Source: Kitasatospora azatica KCTC 9699
Lineage (GTDB): Bacteria > Actinomycetota > Actinomycetes > Streptomycetales > Streptomycetaceae
Length of the DNA: 64,000 nt
Reading direction: 5' to 3'
Assembly: GCF_000744785.1 (NCBI RefSeq)
Contig: NZ_JQMO01000003.1
Location: 372,001 to 436,000, forward strand
In this document: piece by piece, positions 7,293 to 15,643 of the stretch
Layout: each line of letters opens with the position of its first letter
Position numbering within the stretch: position 1 is the stretch's first letter
The notes under the pieces: model-generated
Told to the model about the DNA's origin: nothing
Database searches by the model: none
Seen by the model: only the letters and a program-made list of their open reading frames with translations
Translations under genes and position numbers: made by a program

Positions 7293-8237
7293 ATGGAGTT
7301 GTTCCCGCCGATGCCGCTCGCCGAGTGGCAGGACACCAAGGAGACGCTGCACCGCTTCGCGCAGATCGTCGGCAAGATCCGGCTCGCGGCGAGTGCCCGG
7401 CGCAACCACTGGTGGAACGTCCCGTTCCACCTGACCGGACGCGGGATGACCATGCGTCCGACGGGCCGGCTCGACGGCGGTCCGATCTTCACCATCGACT
7501 TCGACTTCGTCGAGCACCGAGGGATCGTCGCGACGGTGGACGGCCGGACGGTCTCCTTCCCGCTGATCGGCCAGTCGGTGGCGTCGTTCCACCGCGAGCT
7601 GCGGGAAGCGCTGGCGGCGCTGGGCGTGCGGGTCGAGATCGCCATCCCCAGGCCGTACGACCTGCCCGACTCCGCCCGGCCGTTCGCGCAGGACGTCGAA
7701 CACGCGGCCTACGATCCGGTCTGGGCGAACCGCTACTGGCAGGTCCTCAGTCAGGTGGCACTGCTGCTGGAGGAGTTCGCGACCGGCTTCTCCGGGAAGG
7801 CCAGTCCGGTGCACCACTTCTGGCACTCCTTCGACATCGCGCACACCAGGTTCTCCGGGCGGTCGGCCGCGCAGTCCTCCAAGGTCGATCCGGTGACCCG
7901 GGAGGCGTACTCGCGAGAGCTGATCAGCTTCGGGTTCTGGTTCGGGGACGCCACCCTCGGCGAGCCGGCCTTCTACGCCTACGCGGCTCCCGAACCCCCG
8001 GGACTGGCCGCGGAGCCGCTGACGCCCGCCTCCGCGCAGTGGGTGCCGCGCAACGTGAGCCACTTGGCGGTGCTGCGCTACGAGGCGGCGCGGGCCGAGG
8101 CCGATCCGCGAGCGGCGGTCCTCGCCTTCTACGAGAGCGTGTACCGGGCCGGGGCCGCGCTGGCCGACTGGGACGTCGACCGGCTCGCCTGCCCGGACGG
8201 CGTCACGGACCCGTGCCTGCGGATCCCGCCCCGCTGA
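7293..8237 (+). CDS. DUF5996 family protein
   Basis: 314 residues, start supported by GGGAGGAAGGAG. Recognisable family pieces are LFPPMPLAEWQDTKETLHRF, RNHWWNVPFHLT-x-RGM, the Asp/Phe-rich IDFDFVEHRG strand, HHFWHSFDIAHTRFSG, and F-FGD near the end followed by AFYAYAAPEP. Function is unknown in this family; the His/Asp/Glu clusters could bind a metal. Cytoplasmic, no membrane segments. It may be co-transcribed with the FMN reductase upstream. Confidence 0.88.
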   Translation: MELFPPMPLAEWQDTKETLHRFAQIVGKIRLAASARRNHWWNVPFHLTGRGMTMRPTGRLDGGPIFTIDFDFVEHRGIVATVDGRTVSFPLIGQSVASFHRELREALAALGVRVEIAIPRPYDLPDSARPFAQDVEHAAYDPVWANRYWQVLSQVALLLEEFATGFSGKASPVHHFWHSFDIAHTRFSGRSAAQSSKVDPVTREAYSRELISFGFWFGDATLGEPAFYAYAAPEPPGLAAEPLTPASAQWVPRNVSHLAVLRYEAARAEADPRAAVLAFYESVYRAGAALADWDVDRLACPDGVTDPCLRIPPR

Positions 8238-8285
8238 CCGCGCCCCGTACGGGTCGGTGCCGGTTCAGCCGTCAGTGCCGGTGCA

Positions 8286-8349
8286 GCCGTCAGGCCGTCA
8301 GGCCGTCAGGCCGTCAGGCCGTCAGGCCGTCAGGCCGTCAGGCCGTCAG
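8286..8349 (+). repeat. Eight perfect tandem copies of an 8-bp unit (GCCGTCAG)
   Basis: GCCGTCAG is repeated head to tail eight times. Two diverged copies lie just before it. The array covers the stop codon of the convergent UBP zinc-finger gene. A pure 8-bp array is likely to vary in copy number by replication slippage. Confidence 0.95.
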
Positions 8350-8705
8350 TGCAGGTGGTCCTGCCAGTCTGCGGGCACCTTGCCGCGCGGGCCCGGGGTC
8401 GGCTGGGCGACCGGGTGCGCGATCGGCGGCGCCAGCTGCGGCCCGTCGTAGAACTCCGCGGTCTCGATGCTCCAGAACCACTCCTCACCCGGTTCGAAGC
8501 TGGCCAGGAACGGGTGCCCCACCGCTCGGGCGTGCTTGGTGGCGTGCTGCGAGGGCGAGGAGTCGCAGCAGCCGATGTGCCCGCACGCGGCGCAGCGCCG
8601 CAGATGGAACCACCACCCCGGCCCGTCCCCCGCCAGGCACTCCACACAGCCGTCCCCGCTCGGCTTCACGCTGGGGTCGATTCCCGGGATCTCGTCGTGG
8701 CTCAT
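8346..8705 (-). CDS. UBP-type zinc finger protein
   Basis: 119 residues. The zinc ligands follow the UBP pattern: CVECLAGDGPGWWFHLRRC, AACGHIGCCDSS, then HATKHARAVGHP. They are followed by FEPGEEWFWSIETAEFYDG, seen in bacterial stand-alone UBP domains. Eukaryotic relatives bind the C-terminus of ubiquitin; the bacterial ligand is unknown. The tail is Pro-rich. The stop codon falls inside the 8-bp repeat array, so copy-number changes could alter the last residues. Confidence 0.9.
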   Translation of the reverse strand: MSHDEIPGIDPSVKPSGDGCVECLAGDGPGWWFHLRRCAACGHIGCCDSSPSQHATKHARAVGHPFLASFEPGEEWFWSIETAEFYDGPQLAPPIAHPVAQPTPGPRGKVPADWQDHLH

Positions 8706-8878
8706 GCCGTGTGCCTTCCTGCTGGGGCCGTGGGCAGGCGTCTTCCTGCATCGTAACGGCCGGTGTGGCCGAGAACACGGATCCCGCGCCCGCGCCGGGG
8801 TGGGCGCCCATGGCCGGGACCTGCACCGTTGCGGTTAGCATGCGCTGGTTGAACGACGGCGGCACAGGGAGAGCACGG

Positions 8879-11761
8879 ATGAGGTTCGCGGTGCTCGGAC
8901 CGGTGACGGTCTCGCGCGGCGGTGTGCCGATTCCGATCCGTGCGCCGATGGCGCGCAGCCTGCTGGCGGCACTGCTGCTGAACGCCAACCGGTCGGTGCC
9001 GATCCACCAGCTGCTCATCGCGCTGTGGGGCGACCGGCCGCCCGCCACCGCGACGGCCTCGCTGCACAACCACGTGATGCGGCTGCGTCGCACCCTCGGG
9101 GCCGCGGACGGCGTCGATCCGGTCCAGCGGACGCCCGACGGCTATCTGATCGCGGTTCGGCCCGGGCAGCTCGACCTGCAGGACTTCGCCGAGCAGTGCC
9201 GGCTCGGTCAGGAAGCCGTGGCGGCGGGGCGTTGGTCCGAGGCGGCGGGGCGTTGGTCCGAGGCGGCGGAGGTGCTGTCGGCAGCGCTGGCGCTCTGGCG
9301 TGGCGAGCCGCTCAGTGATGTGCCCGGCGTGGGAATCGACCCGGCCCGCCTCGAGGGGCTGCGCGAGGCCCGGTTGCAGGCCGTCGAGCGGCTGGCCGAT
9401 GTGCGGCTGCGGTTGGGCCAGTACCACCGGGTGATCGCCGAGCTGCGGCCGGTGGTGCGTGAGCATCCCTGGGTCGAGGTGCTGCACGGGCAGTTGATGC
9501 GGGCGCTGTACGGTGCCGGCCGGCAGGCCGACGCGCTGGAGGTCTACCGGGAGCTGCGGCGGGAGCTGGCGAACGAGCTCGGGATCGAGCCGTCCGCCGC
9601 GATCCGCGCGCTGCACCAGCGCATCCTGGACTCCGCGCTGGAGGTGGTCGGGCCGCCGCCGGCCGAGGTCAGTGCCGGGGTCGCGGCCCAGGTGGCGGCC
9701 CAGGTCGGGGCTCAGATCGGGGCCCAGGTCCGGACGCCCGCCGGGCCGCCTCGGCTGGTGCCCCGCCAGTTGCCCCTGGTCACCCGGTACTTCACGGGCC
9801 GGATCGCGGAGCTGAAGTCCTTGGCCCAGTCCATGGAGGAGAGCGACGAGACCGGGGCCGGCGCCCGGATCACCACGATCACCGGCACCGCTGGGATCGG
9901 CAAGACCACCCTGGCCCTGCACTGGGCCCATCAGGCGGCCGAGCGCTTCCCGGACGGGCAGCTGTACGTCAACCTGCGCGGCTTCGACCCGAGCAGTCGG
10001 CCGATGACCGCCGAGCAGGCGGTGCGCGGGTTCCTCGACGCGCTCGGCACGGCGCCCGAGCGGATGCCGCGCACGCTGGAGACGCAGACCGCGCTCTACC
10101 GCAGCCTGGTCGCCGGGCGTCGGCTGCTGGTGGTGCTGGACAACGCCCGGGACGCCGAACAGGTCCGCCCGCTGCTGCCCGGCAGCGCGACCTGCCCGGT
10201 GCTGGTGACCAGTCGCAACCGGCTGGCGGGCCTGGTGGCGGTCGAGGGCGCGCACCCGCTGTCGCTGGACCTGCTCAGCCATCCCGAGGCCGCCGACCTG
10301 CTGGCCCGCCGGCTCGGCCCCGAGACGATGGCCAGGGAGTCGGCCGCGGTCGCCGAGCTGATCGAGTCCTGCGCCCGGCTCCCGCTGGCGCTGGGCGTGG
10401 CGGCCGCGCGCCTGGCGATGAACCCGACCTTCCCCGTCGCCGATCTGCTGACCCGGCTCGCCGACCTGCACGACCGCCTGACGACACTGAACGGGGGCGA
10501 CAGCGCCACCGACGTACGGGCCGTGTTCTCCTGGTCCTACGAGCAGCTGAGCAGCCCGGCCGCCCGGCTGTTCCGGCTGCTCAGCGTGCATCCCGGCCCG
10601 GACCTCTCGCTGACCGTCGCCGCCCGGATCTCCGACCTGACGACCGGCCAGGCACGTGCGGCCCTGGACGAGCTGACGGACGCCCACCTGCTGACCGAGC
10701 ACCAGCCCGGCCGGTTCCTCAGCCACGACCTGCTGCGCGCCTACGCGGGCGAGCTGGCCCGCGAACTGGACGGCGACCGGCAGCGCCGGGCCGCCACCGA
10801 GCGGATGCTCGACCACTGCCTGCACACCGCGTACGCGGCGGAGCGGCTGATCAGCCCGGCCCGCGACCCGATCGAGCTGGCACCGGCCTGCCCCGGCGGG
10901 TCGGCGGAACAGCTGCTGACCGCCGCGCAGGCGATGGACTGGTGCGACGCCGAGTACCGGGTGCTGCTGGCCGCCGGTCCGGCGGCGGCCGAGGCCGGCT
11001 TCGACACCCACGCCTGGCAGATCCCCTGGGCCACCATGACCTACCTGCTGCGGCGCGGCCGCCGGCACGACGTACGGGCCGGCCAGTTCGCCGCGCTGGC
11101 GGCGGCCCGCCGGTTGGACGACCGGCGCGGCCAGGCGCTGGCCCACCGCCACCTCGGCCAGGTCTGCCGCAGCCTGGGCGACCACGAACTCGCCCGCACC
11201 CACCTGCTGCAGGCGCTCGAGCTGGAGGGTGAGCTGAACAGCCCCAGCGGCCAGGCGACCGTCCTGCACAGCCTCGCCATCTGGTACGAGCAGGCGGGCG
11301 GCCACCAGCAGGCCCTCGACCACGCGCAGCGCGCCCTGGAGCTGTACCGGGCCGCCGGTCACCGGCCCGGGCAGGCCAGACTGCTCAACGCCGTGGGCTG
11401 GTACCACTCGCTGCTCGGCAACCACCAGCAGGCGCTCACCGACTGCCGGGCGGCGTTGACGCTGCTGCGGGAGAGCGGCGACCGCTACAGCGAGGCCTGC
11501 ACCCTGGGCAGCCTCGGCCACGCCCACTGGCAGACCGGGGACGCCGAACAGGCCGTCGCGTCCTACCGACAGGCCCTCGAACTGCACCGGGAACTCGGCT
11601 CCCGCCCGCAGCAGGCCCTGGTCCTGACCGAGCTCGGCGACGTCCAGCAGGGCAGCGGCGAGCACGGCGCGGCCCGGCAGAGCTGGCAGGCGGCGCTGGC
11701 GATCCTCACCGAGCTCGGCCACCCCGATGCCGAACAGGTCCGCGCCAGACTCGCCCGCTGA
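8879..11761 (+). CDS. AfsR/SARP-family regulator with NB-ARC and TPR domains
   Basis: 960 residues. Domains in order: OmpR-like winged helix (1-95, starting RFAVLGPVTVSRGG), bacterial transcriptional activation domain (100-255, ending ELGIEPSAAIRALHQRIL), a linker with the short repeat AAQV-x-AQ, NB-ARC ATPase (about 300-570; Walker A GTAGIGKTTLALHWA, Walker B RRLLVVLDNARD), and TPR repeats (about 690-960). The family switches on secondary-metabolite or developmental genes through ATP-controlled DNA binding. ATG at 8879 follows GGGAG; an in-frame ATG at 8840 is possible. A perfect 21-bp tandem duplication at 9221-9262 adds seven residues (GRWSEAA twice) inside the activation domain. No biosynthetic cluster is adjacent, so its target may be distant. 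Confidence 0.93.
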   Translation: MRFAVLGPVTVSRGGVPIPIRAPMARSLLAALLLNANRSVPIHQLLIALWGDRPPATATASLHNHVMRLRRTLGAADGVDPVQRTPDGYLIAVRPGQLDLQDFAEQCRLGQEAVAAGRWSEAAGRWSEAAEVLSAALALWRGEPLSDVPGVGIDPARLEGLREARLQAVERLADVRLRLGQYHRVIAELRPVVREHPWVEVLHGQLMRALYGAGRQADALEVYRELRRELANELGIEPSAAIRALHQRILDSALEVVGPPPAEVSAGVAAQVAAQVGAQIGAQVRTPAGPPRLVPRQLPLVTRYFTGRIAELKSLAQSMEESDETGAGARITTITGTAGIGKTTLALHWAHQAAERFPDGQLYVNLRGFDPSSRPMTAEQAVRGFLDALGTAPERMPRTLETQTALYRSLVAGRRLLVVLDNARDAEQVRPLLPGSATCPVLVTSRNRLAGLVAVEGAHPLSLDLLSHPEAADLLARRLGPETMARESAAVAELIESCARLPLALGVAAARLAMNPTFPVADLLTRLADLHDRLTTLNGGDSATDVRAVFSWSYEQLSSPAARLFRLLSVHPGPDLSLTVAARISDLTTGQARAALDELTDAHLLTEHQPGRFLSHDLLRAYAGELARELDGDRQRRAATERMLDHCLHTAYAAERLISPARDPIELAPACPGGSAEQLLTAAQAMDWCDAEYRVLLAAGPAAAEAGFDTHAWQIPWATMTYLLRRGRRHDVRAGQFAALAAARRLDDRRGQALAHRHLGQVCRSLGDHELARTHLLQALELEGELNSPSGQATVLHSLAIWYEQAGGHQQALDHAQRALELYRAAGHRPGQARLLNAVGWYHSLLGNHQQALTDCRAALTLLRESGDRYSEACTLGSLGHAHWQTGDAEQAVASYRQALELHRELGSRPQQALVLTELGDVQQGSGEHGAARQSWQAALAILTELGHPDAEQVRARLAR
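9221..9262 (+). repeat. Perfect 21-bp in-frame tandem duplication inside the SARP gene
   Basis: Two identical 21-bp units encode GRWSEAA twice within the transcriptional activation domain. Exact identity implies a recent event. Confidence 0.95.
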
Positions 11762-11877
11762 GGCACCTCAAACCTCTCGCAAACATTTCGAACTGACTTT
11801 TTGTTATCCGCTGCTCGCCGCCGGCTCTCCCAAAGTGTCGGCAGCAGTTCCCCTCACCTGCCGACGAGGAGAGGGAC

Positions 11878-14049
11878 ATGACTCGCAGGAAAGCGGCACA
11901 CGGACGCCGGAGCCGCCGGATACCGATGCTCACCGCCGTGGCGGCGACGGCGGCCGTGATCGCCGGCGCCATCGGCATCAACGCGGCGACCGGTAGCTCG
12001 GACACCCGCCCCGCCACCGCCTCGGCCGATCTGGGCCAGGCGGCCGCCGGGCAGGCCTCCGCCTCGGCGGCGGTCGGCAAGGCCGCCGCCTCGGCGGCGG
12101 TCGGCAAGGCCGCCGCCGGGAAGACCGGCCCCGCGCCGTCACCGGCGGCCGGACCGCAGCACAAGGACACGCCGACCCCGCCGCCCGCGGCGCCGAAGAG
12201 TGACCCGGCGCGCGGCATGGTCTACTCCGGGCTGGTCGTCGCGAGCAAGGACGACCCCTGTGCCGGTGTCTACCGGACCTCCGCCGCCGGGCTGTGCACC
12301 CACGGACCGGACCAGGCGCCGCAGGGCGTGGACATCCACGCGACCGTCACACCGGCCGTGGCCGCGGTCGCGCCGACGCCTTCGCTCCAGGGCAACGCCC
12401 AACCACCCACCGCGGACGACCTGCTGAAGGGCGCACCGCCCGTTCTCAACGCCCTGACCGCCGCCGAAGCCGGACCGAGCGCCGCAGCCGCCCCCGCCCC
12501 GGCCGCTTCCGGCAGCGCGGCCGCCGCCGGCTCCACGGTGGCTTGCGACGGCGACGGGACCACCGGCAACCGGGTGCAGGTGCTGTACGTGCACGGCCCG
12601 GGACAGGACCGGTACGCCCAGTACCTGGCCTCGTTCAAGAAGTGGGCGGCCGACGTCGACGTCATCTACAACGCGAGCGCGCAGCAGACCGGCGGCACCC
12701 GGCACGTCCGGTTCGTCACCGACGCCGACTGCACGGCCCAGGTGCTCGACGTCGAGCTGCCGGACTCGGCGCTGACCGAGTTCGGCGCCACCAACGACGC
12801 GTTGGCGGGCAAGGGCTTCAACCACCGCGACCGCAAGTACATGATGTTCGCCGACGCGCAGGTGTACTGCGGCATCGGCACCTTCATGGGCGACGAGCGG
12901 CCCGGCCAGGACAACCTGAGCAACTTCGGTCCCTCGTACGGCCGCAGCGACTCCGGCTGCTGGAGCGGCCATGTCGCGGCGCACGAACTCGGGCACAACC
13001 TGGGCGCGGTGAACAACAGCGCCCCCTACTCCAGCAAGGCCGGGCACTGCACGGTCACCTGGGACCTGATGTGCTACTCGGACGCGCCCTACTACCCCCA
13101 GATGCAGGAGCTCTGCCACGACCAGGCCCAGCAGGACCGGCTGGACTGCACCAAGGACGACTACTTCAACACCAGTCCCAAGCCGGGTAGTTACCTGTCC
13201 TCGCACTGGAACGTGGCGAACAACCGGTTCCTGATCGCGGGCGACGGCACCGGTCCGAACCCGAACCCGTCTCCCACGGCGAACCCGTCGCCCACCGCGA
13301 AGCCGTCGCCCACCGCGAAGCCGAGCCCCAGCCCGAGCCCGAGCCGGACCGGCGGCCCGAGCACCGGCCCCGATGTGACGATCAGTCAGATCACCCAGAA
13401 CTCGGCGCTGCTCAGCTGGCCGCAGGTCGACTCCGCCGCCGACTACCAGATCCTGCTGAACGGGCGGGCGATCGGCACCGTCCGCTCGACCGTGGTGCGG
13501 CTGGTCTCGCTCCAGCCGGACACCGCGTACCAGATCGCCGTGGCGGTCCGTGACCAGAGCGGCCGCGTCTCGCAGCCCGGCGCCACGGCCACGCTGCACA
13601 CGCTGCCCTCGCAGAGCACCACCAACCCGGCCACGCCCTACGTGATGACCAACTCCCTCACCGGGCAGGCGGCGGACATGTGGGGCGGGTCCAGCAACAA
13701 CGGTGACGTGCTGATCGCCTACCAGCCCACCGGCTACGGCAACCAGCAGTGGCTCTTCGAGGACGCGGGCGGCGGCTACCTGCGGATCAAGAACGTGCAG
13801 TCCGGCAAGTGCCTCCAGGCGGGCGGCTCGCTGACGCCGGGTCAGTTCGTCTTCCAGCAGCCGTGCGGCACCTCGGACGCGCAGGCCTGGCAGCTGACCG
13901 ACAGCGGCAGCGGCCACACCCTCACCGCCAAGGGCTCCACCCTGGTGCTCGGCGCCAGCAACCGCTGGTACTACGGCGGTTGGCTGCTGGAGCTGCAGCA
14001 GCCCACCGGCCAGGCGTACCAGAACTGGACCATTCAGCCGGCCTCCTGA
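11878..14049 (+). CDS. Secreted metzincin-like metalloprotease with FN3 and ricin-type domains
   Basis: 723 residues. A basic N-terminus and hydrophobic stretch (TAVAATAAVIAGAIGINA) form a signal segment. A low-complexity Ala/Lys linker follows. The zinc site is HELGHNLGAVN (His369, Glu370, His373), with a Met-turn in WDLMCYSD. The third ligand position is Asn rather than the usual His or Asp. Paired Cys flank the site. A Pro/Ser/Thr linker (NPSPTA repeats) joins an FN3 domain (about 495-585) to a C-terminal ricin-like beta-trefoil (about 590-723; QQWLFEDAGGG, CLQAGG, QAWQL) that may bind glycans. Start has ACGAGGAGAGGG. A 27-bp exact duplication lies at 12061-12114. Likely an extracellular protease targeted to polysaccharide. 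Confidence 0.87.
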   Translation: MTRRKAAHGRRSRRIPMLTAVAATAAVIAGAIGINAATGSSDTRPATASADLGQAAAGQASASAAVGKAAASAAVGKAAAGKTGPAPSPAAGPQHKDTPTPPPAAPKSDPARGMVYSGLVVASKDDPCAGVYRTSAAGLCTHGPDQAPQGVDIHATVTPAVAAVAPTPSLQGNAQPPTADDLLKGAPPVLNALTAAEAGPSAAAAPAPAASGSAAAAGSTVACDGDGTTGNRVQVLYVHGPGQDRYAQYLASFKKWAADVDVIYNASAQQTGGTRHVRFVTDADCTAQVLDVELPDSALTEFGATNDALAGKGFNHRDRKYMMFADAQVYCGIGTFMGDERPGQDNLSNFGPSYGRSDSGCWSGHVAAHELGHNLGAVNNSAPYSSKAGHCTVTWDLMCYSDAPYYPQMQELCHDQAQQDRLDCTKDDYFNTSPKPGSYLSSHWNVANNRFLIAGDGTGPNPNPSPTANPSPTAKPSPTAKPSPSPSPSRTGGPSTGPDVTISQITQNSALLSWPQVDSAADYQILLNGRAIGTVRSTVVRLVSLQPDTAYQIAVAVRDQSGRVSQPGATATLHTLPSQSTTNPATPYVMTNSLTGQAADMWGGSSNNGDVLIAYQPTGYGNQQWLFEDAGGGYLRIKNVQSGKCLQAGGSLTPGQFVFQQPCGTSDAQAWQLTDSGSGHTLTAKGSTLVLGASNRWYYGGWLLELQQPTGQAYQNWTIQPAS
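12061..12114 (+). repeat. Perfect 27-bp tandem duplication in the protease linker
   Basis: Two identical 27-bp units encode ASAAVGKAA twice, in the Ala-rich spacer after the signal segment. Confidence 0.95.
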
Positions 14050-14072
14050 CGACCCCAGGCCGGCCGTCCTCC

Positions 14073-14107
14073 GTGGTGAGGTGGGGCGAACTGCCCCACC
14101 CCACCAC
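14073..14107 (+). terminator. Probable intrinsic terminator after the metalloprotease gene
   Basis: GGTGGGGC (14080-14087) pairs with GCCCCACC (14093-14100), with an outer GTGGTG/CACCAC extension. It starts 24 bp after the stop codon. No T-run follows, as is usual in Streptomyces. Confidence 0.6.
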
Positions 14108-14147
14108 GCCCCACCCTCCGCCTCACCCTCTGCACAGGAATCGCCCG

Positions 14148-14768
14148 ATGAAACGACGTCTGTGGCCCGCCGCCCCCACCCTCTGCGGCCTCGCCTGCCT
14201 TGCCGTCCTGGGGCCGGCCGCCCCCGCCGAGGCGCACGGCGACACCATCCGCTTCCAGATCTCCGCGGTGGGCGACGGCCACCCCCGCGCCACGGCCTCC
14301 TACGAGGACGGCGACCCGGTCGACGAGCCGGTCGCCGCCACGCTCAGCGCGGTCTCGCCGGACGGCCGGGCGGTCGGTCCGTGGCCGCTGGTTCCGCTCC
14401 CCAACACCCAGGCCGGCTACACCACCCGGGAAACCCTGCCCCCTGGCACCTGGAAGGTGACCGTCGACTCCGGCTTCCCGGAACTGGGCCACGGCGAGGC
14501 CGAGATCACCGTCACCGCCGTCCCCGAAGGCGCGCCCACCCCGACAACCACCCCGACGCCGACCGGCACCACGCCGACCGTCGCCGCACCCGCGGCCGGC
14601 CCGACCCCGGCACCCGCAGCGGTGGCCGCTCAGTCGGCGACGAGCCAGCCGGCGAAGAGCCGGTCGGCGGTCGGCTGGTCGCTCGGCGCAGCGGGAGCCG
14701 TGCTGGTCCTCGGCCTGGCGGGCTGCCTGCTGGCCCTGCGCCGCCGCCGGCAGACCACCACCCGCTAG
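14148..14768 (+). CDS. Membrane-anchored surface protein, CopC-like N-terminus
   Basis: 206 residues. Signal peptide (LCGLACLAVLGPAAPAEA) with predicted cleavage before HGDTIRF, leaving an N-terminal His as in CopC-type copper proteins. An Ig-like beta domain (about 30-125) follows, then a Pro/Thr-rich stalk, a membrane segment (LGAAGAVLVLGLAGCLLAL) and a basic RRRRQ stop-transfer tail. No sortase motif is seen. Outward-facing anchoring is clear; copper binding is only suggested by the N-terminal His. It follows the secreted protease after a terminator, so is probably transcribed separately. Confidence 0.75.
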   Translation: MKRRLWPAAPTLCGLACLAVLGPAAPAEAHGDTIRFQISAVGDGHPRATASYEDGDPVDEPVAATLSAVSPDGRAVGPWPLVPLPNTQAGYTTRETLPPGTWKVTVDSGFPELGHGEAEITVTAVPEGAPTPTTTPTPTGTTPTVAAPAAGPTPAPAAVAAQSATSQPAKSRSAVGWSLGAAGAVLVLGLAGCLLALRRRRQTTTR

Positions 14769-14848
14769 CCGCAGGCGTCCCAGGGCGCCGGGTGGGGAGT
14801 GAAGTTGGGCAGCGCCCGGGTCGGCTCGTAGCGGCGCTGCCAGACCGG
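14765..14848 (-). pseudogene. Possible C-terminal remnant of an unidentified minus-strand gene
   Basis: On the minus strand this reads PVWQRRYEPTRALPNF then TPHPAPWDACG and a stop, a natural-looking C-terminus with aromatic and Cys residues rather than shadow sequence. It abuts the truncated prenyl synthase on the other strand, as if a deletion had fused two gene ends. I do not recognise the family. Confidence 0.3.
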
Positions 14849-14849
14849 T

Positions 14850-15419
14850 GTGGTCGATCCGCTGGCGGCCGGGACGATCGCGGACCAGTCGGCCGGGCAG
14901 CCGCCCCAGGAGCTGCTGCACAGCGTGGCCGACTACAAGAGCGCCCGCTACTCGGTGCTCGCCCCGCTGCAGCTCGGGCTACTGGCCGGCGGCGCGCACC
15001 CGCAGCACTTCGAGGCCGAACTGCGCCGCTACGCCCGACTGGTCGGGATCGTCGGGCAGTTGCGCGACGACTACCTCGACCTGTTCGGCGATGCCTCGGT
15101 ACTGGGCAAGCCCACCGGCTCGGACCTGCGGGCAGGCCGGCGCAGCTACGCCGTCAGCGCGATCCTCGCCGCGGCCGGCGGGGCGGAGCGGGCGGTGGTG
15201 GAGTCGGCACTCGGCGACGGCACCTGCACCGAGCAGACCGTCAGCGCCGTCCGGGAGATCGGCCACCGGCACGGCGTCGACCGTAGGTTGCGGGCCGACC
15301 TGCGCCGCTACGCCGAGCAGGCCGCCGCCGAGGCCGCCGGCTGGCGGCCGCGCTGGCGGGCGGAGGCCGTCGCCTTCTTCGAGTGCCTCCCGCTGGCGGG
15401 CCCGGCCTCAATGGTGTGA
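14850..15419 (+). pseudogene. Polyprenyl (geranylgeranyl-type) diphosphate synthase, C-terminal half only
   Basis: 189 residues keep the second half of a trans-isoprenyl diphosphate synthase: YKSARYSVLAPLQLGLL, then the second Asp-rich motif QLRDDYLDLFGD with GKPTGSDLRAGRRSYAV. The N-terminal half with the first DDxxD motif is missing. A stop codon lies 21 bp upstream in the same frame, and no ribosome-binding site precedes the GTG at 14850. Intact enzymes have about 320-370 residues and need both Asp motifs for magnesium and substrate, so this copy should be inactive. No other terpenoid gene is nearby. Confidence 0.8.
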
Positions 15420-15562
15420 GGGGGCTTGGCGTCTGAGCCGCTGTCGGGCGGCGGTCCGGTTCGCGTGCTGTCCGACTGCTCGCCCGCTGTTACGGCTTCG
15501 TCCGCCTGCCGTTCAGCCCGCGTATCTCCCTCCTTGTGCCGTGCCGGATTGGCTGTGCCGAT

Positions 15563-15626
15563 CACAGGCGTGCCTGCTCACAAGCGTGGCAGCCCACATG
15601 CGTGCCGGCCCACAGGCGTGGCAGCT
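15563..15626 (+). repeat. Four tandem 16-bp repeats upstream of the lipoprotein gene
   Basis: Units at 15563, 15579, 15595 and 15611 follow CACA-R/T-GCGTG-S-C-x-G-C-Y. The period is exactly 16 bp although the bases vary. The array ends 18 bp before the start codon at 15644, immediately upstream of the AGGAAGG ribosome-binding site, so it could be a regulator-binding array or a leader element. Confidence 0.85.
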
Positions 15627-15643
15627 CGAGGAAGGCAGACGGC

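Noticed and set aside
8286..8349. CRISPR array
   Set aside because: Units are 8 bp with no spacers, and there are no cas genes.
8702..11722. A 1006-codon open frame on the minus strand opposite the SARP gene
   Set aside because: Shadow frame in GC-rich DNA: no domain, Gln/Gly/Val-biased composition, and the plus strand has clear domain structure.
14081..15286. A 401-residue plus-strand frame over the surface protein and prenyl synthase
   Set aside because: Arg/Pro/Gly-rich shadow of the two better-supported genes.
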